Made by a program: the position numbers and the translations under genes. From positions 1-28,040 of the forward strand of contig JAGRLX010000009.1 of the NCBI GenBank assembly GCA_020441605.1: a DNA stretch of 28,040 nucleotides, in the 5' to 3' direction. The notes under the pieces are model-generated. The model searched no databases, was not told the DNA's origin, and worked only from the letters and a program-made list of their open reading frames with translations. Source of the DNA: Alphaproteobacteria bacterium. Its GTDB lineage: Bacteria; Pseudomonadota; Alphaproteobacteria; Rhizobiales; Aestuariivirgaceae. Each line of letters begins with the position of its first letter. Position 1 is the first letter of the stretch. Of this stretch, positions 23,706-28,040 are shown piece by piece.

Positions 23706-24541
23706 GCCCAGCAACGGGATCGCGGATCGGTTGGGCCAGCGTCACTCCAGCCTTGCTGTGGACTCTGGTGTTCTTTGCCATACCCTTTCTGGCAATGACC
23801 GTCGCGAGCCTCTATCCGAAGGGTGGAACAGGACTGGCGTTCGGCAATTACGTCCAGTTCTTCACCACGCCCAGTTACTGGCGGGCGCTCACCAATTCGC
23901 TCGAAGTCACCGCCATGGTCACGGTCATCTCGATCGTGCTCGCCTATCCCTTCGCCTGGATCCTGGCGGTCATGGTGCCGGAGCGCTGGCAACGGCTGGC
24001 GCTGATGCTGGCGGTCCTGCCGTTCTGGACCTCCTATGTGGTCAGATCATATTCCTGGCTGCTGGTTCTGGCGGAGAAGGGTGTGGTCAACAGCGCGCTG
24101 GTCTCATCGGGCCTCGTCCCCGGGCCGGTCCCGCTGGCCAATACCCGCGCAGCGACGGTCATCGGCTTCGTGCATTTCTTCGTGATGCTGCTCACACTCA
24201 CCATCTATGCCAATCTCAAGCAACTCTCGCCCAACTACCGCAAGGCGGCGGCCGATCTCGGAGCGTCGGGGTTCCGCACCTTCGTCCACGTCATCCTGCC
24301 GCTCACCTTGCCCGGCATCATGGTCGGCGCCTTTCTCACCTTCGTTCTGGCGATCGGTGACTACATCACGCCGCAAATTCTCGGCGGCAACAACGAACTT
24401 CTCATGCCGCAGCTCATCATGATGCAGATCGGACGGCGCGGCGATTTCGCCAGTGCCTCGGCGCTGTCAATCATCCTGATGGCGGTGGTCACCATCGCCT
24501 ATGTCGCCTGCGCCCGCTGGCTCAAGATCGAGAGGGCATGA
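23702..24541 (+). CDS. ABC transporter permease, PotB-like
   Basis: The 279-residue inner-membrane protein has about six transmembrane helices. The coupling loop that docks the ATPase reads NYRKAAADLGASGFRTFVHVILPLTLPGIMVG, the EAA motif of binding-protein-dependent permeases. The following GDYITPQILGG is typical of polyamine-type permease 1. The GTG at 23702 overlaps the stop of the binding-protein gene (GTGA). An in-frame ATG at 23678 would extend it by 8 residues into that gene. Confidence 0.92.
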   Translation: MSPATGSRIGWASVTPALLWTLVFFAIPFLAMTVASLYPKGGTGLAFGNYVQFFTTPSYWRALTNSLEVTAMVTVISIVLAYPFAWILAVMVPERWQRLALMLAVLPFWTSYVVRSYSWLLVLAEKGVVNSALVSSGLVPGPVPLANTRAATVIGFVHFFVMLLTLTIYANLKQLSPNYRKAAADLGASGFRTFVHVILPLTLPGIMVGAFLTFVLAIGDYITPQILGGNNELLMPQLIMMQIGRRGDFASASALSIILMAVVTIAYVACARWLKIERA

Positions 24542-25314
24542 TGGCGCGCACCATCGCAGTCCTTTATGCTGCCGCGCTCTACGGCTTCATCTTCCTGCCG
24601 GTGGCGGTGCTGGTGCTGTTTTCCTTCCAGGGAACCCTGTTTCCGATCCCGCCGTTCAACGGCCCGTCGCTGCGCTGGTATGGCGCGGTACTGGGCGATG
24701 CCCGGTTGACGGCGGGGCTCGTCAACTCGATCGCCGTAGCGCTGGCCTCATCGGCCATTGCGGTCCTGCTGGGATTTCTGTCAGCCTGGGGCTTCGCCCG
24801 GTTCCACCTTCCGGCATCGGCGCTGCTGCGCGGTATCGTTACGCTGCCACTGACCGTGAGCTATCTGATCATCGGCATGGGGCTGCTCATCTTCTTCAAC
24901 TGGCTGGGATTTCCCAAGTCTCTGTCGGCGGCGGGAATCGGTCACGTTGTCATCAACCTGCCGCTCTGCTTCGCCATCATCTACAGCCAGATGGGTGAAC
25001 ACCAGGCCAATGTCGAACGCGCCGCGCGTGACCTCGGGGCCAGCGAGTGGCAGGTGCTGACCCTGATTGCGGCGCCGATGCTGTGGCCGGCGCTGTTCGC
25101 AAGCTTCTTCCTGTCGATGACCTTCTCCTGGGACGAGTTCGTGATCTCCTTCCTGCTCACCCGGTTCGACACCACCCTGCCCGTCGAGATCTGGAACCTG
25201 CTGCGGGCCGGCCTCAACCCGAAGACCAATGCCGTGGGCTCGCTGGTTTTCGGCATATCGATCATGCTCGCCATCATCTTTGAGGTCTTCGCCTTCCGGA
25301 AGCGCCATTCATGA
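24538..25314 (+). CDS. ABC transporter permease, PotC-like
   Basis: The 258-residue inner-membrane protein has about six helices. Its EAA loop is VERAARDLGASEWQVLTLIAAPMLWPALFASFFLSMT, followed by SWDEFVISFLLTRFDTTLPVEIW, the classic PotC signature. It forms the translocation channel with the preceding permease. The ATG at 24538 overlaps the previous stop; a second ATG follows directly. Its own stop overlaps the ATPase start in an ATGA. Confidence 0.93.
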   Translation: MMARTIAVLYAAALYGFIFLPVAVLVLFSFQGTLFPIPPFNGPSLRWYGAVLGDARLTAGLVNSIAVALASSAIAVLLGFLSAWGFARFHLPASALLRGIVTLPLTVSYLIIGMGLLIFFNWLGFPKSLSAAGIGHVVINLPLCFAIIYSQMGEHQANVERAARDLGASEWQVLTLIAAPMLWPALFASFFLSMTFSWDEFVISFLLTRFDTTLPVEIWNLLRAGLNPKTNAVGSLVFGISIMLAIIFEVFAFRKRHS

Positions 25315-26339
25315 CCGCTCTCGTCGCCATCGAAGACCTGTCGCACTGGTTCGGCACCAGCAAGGTGCTCGACGGCATCCGCCTGGCAATCCCGCCTGGC
25401 AGCTACACGGTCCTGCTGGGGCCCTCGGGGTCGGGCAAGACGACGCTGCTGTCGATTCTCGGCGGCTTCCTCCGCCCCTCCTCGGGGCGCGTGATGATCG
25501 CAGGCACCGACTGCACGGCAATGCCGCCGGCGCAGAGGCCCACCGCGACAGTCTTCCAGGACTATGCCCTGTTTCCGCACATGAGCGTCGGCAACAACGT
25601 GGGCTTCGGCCTGCGCATGAAGGGCATGGCACGCGCGCCGCGCCACGAGCGCGCCAAAGCAATGCTCGGACTCGTGGGGCTGGCCGACGCCTTCGACAAG
25701 AAGCCGCACCAGCTGTCGGGCGGCCAGCGCCAGCGCGTCGCCCTCGCCCGGGCCCTGATCGTCGAGCCTGCCGTCCTGCTGCTGGACGAACCGCTGGGTG
25801 CCCTCGACCTCAAGCTCCGCCGGCAGATGCAGGATGAACTGAAGGCCATCCAACAACGGGTCGGAACTGCCTTCATTCACGTGACCCACGACCAGGAGGA
25901 GGCGATGGCCCTCGCCGACCATGTGGTGGTCATGAATCACGGCCGCATCGAAGACGAGGGTCCAGCCGAGAAGGTCTATGGCCGCCCGGCCACGCGGTTC
26001 TCCGCCACCTTCATGGGCGAGAGTACCATCGTTCCGGGCCGTGTCGGGGCCGATGGTCATGTCGACACGGCGCTGGGACGGTTCGAGGGCGCCGGGCTCG
26101 CCGCCGGGACCGTGGTTCACGTCGCGATCCGGCCCGAGCACGTGGGCCCAGGACCTGGCTTTGTGGCGGTGACGCGCGATGTGGTTTATCAGGGCAGCTA
26201 CAAGCGGGTGGTTGCCGTCTCGGCGCAGGCGCCAGGTGTCGAGATCCTGTCGCGCCTCCCTGCCGACACCCCCGTGAAGGTTGGCGACACGCTTCAGCTT
26301 TCGATCGACCCCGCCAGGGCTATCATTCTCAGGGACTAG
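25311..26339 (+). CDS. ABC transporter ATPase, PotA-like
   Basis: The 342-residue cytoplasmic ATPase energises uptake. It has Walker A GPSGSGKT (37-44), the Q-loop VFQDYALFPH with Gln83, the signature LSGGQRQRVALARAL (135-149), Walker B VLLLDEP (155-161), the D-loop GALD and the switch histidine His193 in VTHDQEEAM. A TOBE-like regulatory domain follows from about residue 240 to the end. All catalytic residues are intact. It overlaps the permease by 4 bases, and the metallo-hydrolase gene begins 4 bases after its stop. Confidence 0.95.
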   Translation: MTALVAIEDLSHWFGTSKVLDGIRLAIPPGSYTVLLGPSGSGKTTLLSILGGFLRPSSGRVMIAGTDCTAMPPAQRPTATVFQDYALFPHMSVGNNVGFGLRMKGMARAPRHERAKAMLGLVGLADAFDKKPHQLSGGQRQRVALARALIVEPAVLLLDEPLGALDLKLRRQMQDELKAIQQRVGTAFIHVTHDQEEAMALADHVVVMNHGRIEDEGPAEKVYGRPATRFSATFMGESTIVPGRVGADGHVDTALGRFEGAGLAAGTVVHVAIRPEHVGPGPGFVAVTRDVVYQGSYKRVVAVSAQAPGVEILSRLPADTPVKVGDTLQLSIDPARAIILRD

Positions 26340-26343
26340 GCCG

Positions 26344-27096
26344 ATGTCACAGGTACATGCGATTCGCGCAGCAGACTGGTACGAGACGATCCGCATGGGC
26401 GAGGATGTCACGCTTATCCACGAACCCTGGATCAAGCCCTTCTTCCGCTGCAACATGTGGCATGTGCGCGGCCGCGACCGGGATCTCCTGTTCGACACGG
26501 GGCTCGGCCATTTCAGCCTTCGCGCCCATGTGCCACTTGTCACCGAACGGGTGCTGACCTGTGTCGCCAGCCATACCCATTTCGACCATATCGGCTGCCA
26601 CCATGAGTTTTCCGCGTGCTGCGTGCATCCGGCCGAAGCCCACATCCTCGAAGACCCGCGCAATGAGTGGACCTGTGCCGACCGCTATGCCACCGACGAA
26701 ATGTTCGATTGCGTCCCGGAAGGCTGGGACCACGCCCGCTACCAGGTGAAGCCCGCCAGGGCGGAGCGTCTCCTCGAGGATGGCGTTGTCATCGACCTCG
26801 GCGACCGTGCCTTCGAGGTGATCCACACGCCGGGCCACTCGCCCGGCGGCCTTGGGCTCTTCGAGCGCAAGACCGGCATCTTCCTCTCCGGCGACATCCT
26901 CTATGACGGGCCGCTGATCGACGATGCCTATCATTCCGACGTGGAGGCCTATGTGATCACGATGGAACGGCTGCAGCGTCTTCCCGTGACAGTGGTGCAT
27001 GGTGGCCATTTTCCCAGCTTCGGGCGAGTCCGCTACGGCCAGATCGCCGCCGAATACATTGCAGGCAAGCGCAAGACCGGTTGTCACCTGGGCTAG
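26344..27096 (+). CDS. Metallo-beta-lactamase-fold hydrolase in the transporter operon
   Basis: The 250-residue protein has the metal-binding motif SHTHFDHIG (His77, His79, Asp81, His82), then HTPGHSPGG (His165), the bridging aspartate Asp184 in SGDILYDG, and a final VVHGGHFPSFG. So a dinuclear metal site is expected. The fold serves thioesterases, lactonases, glyoxalase II and others; the substrate is unknown. It has an unusual eight cysteines, several beside the metal site (IGCHHEFSACC). The ATG at 26344 is 4 bases past the ATPase stop; the frame stays open upstream into that gene. Being last in the operon, it may act on the imported compound or a product of it. Confidence 0.88.
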   Translation: MSQVHAIRAADWYETIRMGEDVTLIHEPWIKPFFRCNMWHVRGRDRDLLFDTGLGHFSLRAHVPLVTERVLTCVASHTHFDHIGCHHEFSACCVHPAEAHILEDPRNEWTCADRYATDEMFDCVPEGWDHARYQVKPARAERLLEDGVVIDLGDRAFEVIHTPGHSPGGLGLFERKTGIFLSGDILYDGPLIDDAYHSDVEAYVITMERLQRLPVTVVHGGHFPSFGRVRYGQIAAEYIAGKRKTGCHLG

Positions 27097-27105
27097 GCCT
27101 GTCCG

Positions 27106-27123
27106 GTGGCCGTTTCCGGCCAC
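27106..27123 (+). terminator. Hairpin after the transporter operon
   Basis: GTGGCCG-TTTC-CGGCCAC is a perfect 7-base stem with a 4-base loop, 9 bases past the stop of the metallo-hydrolase gene. It would end or stabilise the operon mRNA. No T-run follows. Confidence 0.5.
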
Positions 27124-27179
27124 GCCCTGCCGCAAACAGATCTCGCCGCGGGGCTGAACTGGCGCTATAGCTGGCGGTC

Positions 27180-27896
27180 ATGTTCACCTGGATGGTCTTC
27201 GGCTTCCTCATCGGCCTGCAGCACGCGCTGGAGGCCGATCATATTGTGGCGGTGGCAACACTCACCAGCGACACGACGGGGCTGAGGCGCATCGCGCGCC
27301 ATGGGGCCATATGGGGCGTGGGCCATGCGCTGACGCTCGGGGCCTTTGGCGGTACAGTCTATGTCTTCAAGCTGGCAATGACGCCGCAGTTGGAAAATGG
27401 TCTCGAGCTTGTCGTCGGTGCCATGCTGGCGCTGCTGGGCTCACGGGTCATCTACAGGATTTGGCGCGACCGGGTGCATTTCCATGTCCACCGTCACACC
27501 GATGGAGATGCCCATTTCCATGCCCACAGCCATGCGGGCGATGTGACCAACCACAAGAAAAGCAAGCACGCTCATGTGCACACCGCCCATGGCTGGCGGC
27601 GCAGCCTTGGCGTCGGCATGATGCACGGGTTGGCCGGATCGGCGGCACTGGTGGCACTTACGGCGTCGATGGCGGAAACCCCGATCCTCGGCTTCGCCTT
27701 CATGGCGCTGTTCGGACTTGGGTCGATCCTCGGCATGGTGGCATTTTCCGCTGCGATTGCAGTGCCCTTCACGCTCACGGCTCGGTCCATGACCTGGGTC
27801 CATCGCGGCTTGCAGCTTGCCGCAGGCCTCATCGCCTTCGGCTTCGGCCTTCACATCGTGATCGAAAAGGCAACGGCGCTGGCGGCGGGAGTCTAG
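27180..27896 (+). CDS. Nickel/cobalt transporter-like protein (NicO/UreH type) with His-rich loop
   Basis: The 238-residue membrane protein has about six helices. The first carries GLQHALEADHIVAVATL, whose HAxxADH (His15, Asp20, His21) is the helix-II-type signature of nickel/cobalt permeases. Residues 100-137 are a hydrophilic loop with 13 histidines, likely a metal-binding segment. The second half has GVGMMHGLAGSAALVALT and a glycine-rich helix. Nickel or cobalt transport is inferred from the family; export versus uptake is not decided. It lacks a clear ribosome site, and starts 83 bases after the transporter operon, past a hairpin, so it is probably transcribed separately. Confidence 0.85.
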   Translation: MFTWMVFGFLIGLQHALEADHIVAVATLTSDTTGLRRIARHGAIWGVGHALTLGAFGGTVYVFKLAMTPQLENGLELVVGAMLALLGSRVIYRIWRDRVHFHVHRHTDGDAHFHAHSHAGDVTNHKKSKHAHVHTAHGWRRSLGVGMMHGLAGSAALVALTASMAETPILGFAFMALFGLGSILGMVAFSAAIAVPFTLTARSMTWVHRGLQLAAGLIAFGFGLHIVIEKATALAAGV

Positions 27897-27914
27897 TGAT
27901 CTCCCGCCCAATGC

Positions 27915-27935
27915 ACTCCGTTACGGAATGTTTTT
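27915..27935 (+). terminator. Weak intrinsic terminator after the metal transporter gene
   Basis: ACTCCG-TTA-CGGAAT forms a short stem with one mismatch, and five T residues follow after one G (27931-27935). This is the only hairpin with a T-run seen in the window, but the stem is short. It overlaps the 3' end of the converging partial gene. Confidence 0.4.
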
Positions 27936-28040
27936 GTCGAGCCCTCTGGGGATCAGCTTGTCCTTGTCATAGAATGGCAATTCGACAATCTGGCAGGCGG
28001 CGGTTCGACCATCGGCCGCCTTCACCGCCAGTTGCCGTCC
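27921..28040 (-). CDS. C-terminal end of a probable aminomethyltransferase (GcvT-like) protein, partial
   Basis: The last 39 codons of a minus-strand gene are visible, stopping at TAA (27921-27923). They read GRQLAVKAADGRTAACQIVELPFYDKD, then LIPRGLDKNIP. The V-x-LPFYD ending resembles the C-terminal barrel of GcvT/aminomethyltransferase and dimethylglycine or sarcosine dehydrogenase-related proteins. With so little sequence the family is tentative, but the reading frame is clean and codon use matches the neighbours. Confidence 0.5.
   Translation of the reverse strand, partial: GRQLAVKAADGRTAACQIVELPFYDKDKLIPRGLDKNIP

Noticed and set aside
24981..26663. 560-codon open frame on the minus strand opposite the permease, ATPase and hydrolase genes
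   Set aside because: It runs antisense to three well-supported overlapping genes and shows no recognisable motif or ribosome site.
1..28040. Mobile elements, prophage genes, tRNA or CRISPR arrays
   Set aside because: No transposase, integrase, terminal repeats, tRNA-like cloverleaf or regular repeat-spacer array was recognised by reading; a tRNA or insertion-sequence search was not possible.

Overview
This GC-rich window looks like chromosomal DNA of an alphaproteobacterium, most likely of the Hyphomicrobiales (Rhizobiales). The basis is gene content and order: cytochrome oxidase genes next to an invasion-associated-locus-B (IalB) gene and tldD, a pmbA / inositol-phosphatase / DUF4170 block, an LsrB/VtlR-like LysR gene facing a DUF1127 gene, and a plant-type glutamate-cysteine ligase. 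Most genes sit in tight clusters joined by ATGA or GTGA overlaps. No rRNA, tRNA, CRISPR array, insertion sequence or phage gene was recognised.

Positions 1-7086. The ctaC-ctaD cytochrome c oxidase genes run leftwards and the first is complete. Divergent from them are an IalB-family periplasmic protein and then a long unit of tldD, a HAD hydrolase, a MATE transporter and two DUF937 proteins. The first DUF937 protein ends in a histone-H1-like Lys/Arg tail. The second carries four exact-period 75-bp repeats that encode a glycine-rich amphipathic motif. These two are the least explained genes here.

Positions 7087-14312. A small DUF1127 gene and a LysR regulator diverge around inverted repeats. 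A broken nitronate monooxygenase relic follows the LysR gene. Convergent to it are rsmE and gshA. A similar inverted repeat lies in front of gshA, which suggests, without proving it, that the LysR protein controls both DUF1127 and gshA. Then come ubiA, pmbA (the TldD partner), an inositol-monophosphatase-family gene and a DUF4170 gene, all overlapping.

Positions 14400-18979, leftward. A membrane-anchored degenerate EAL protein, a class IIA HAD hydrolase and ribF form one unit. An omega-amino acid:pyruvate aminotransferase lies upstream and ends at a strong hairpin.

Positions 19224-28040. This part looks more accessory. It holds a tiny signal-peptide-like ORF, an uncharacterised membrane alpha/beta hydrolase overlapping a cytochrome P450 gene, and a TetR gene divergent from a polyamine-type ABC transporter operon (binding protein, two permeases, ATPase) that ends in a metallo-beta-lactamase-fold gene. 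Between the TetR gene and the operon are two tandem near-palindromes that look like operators. A nickel/cobalt transporter with a histidine-rich loop follows, and the window closes on the 3' end of a probable GcvT-like gene on the minus strand.
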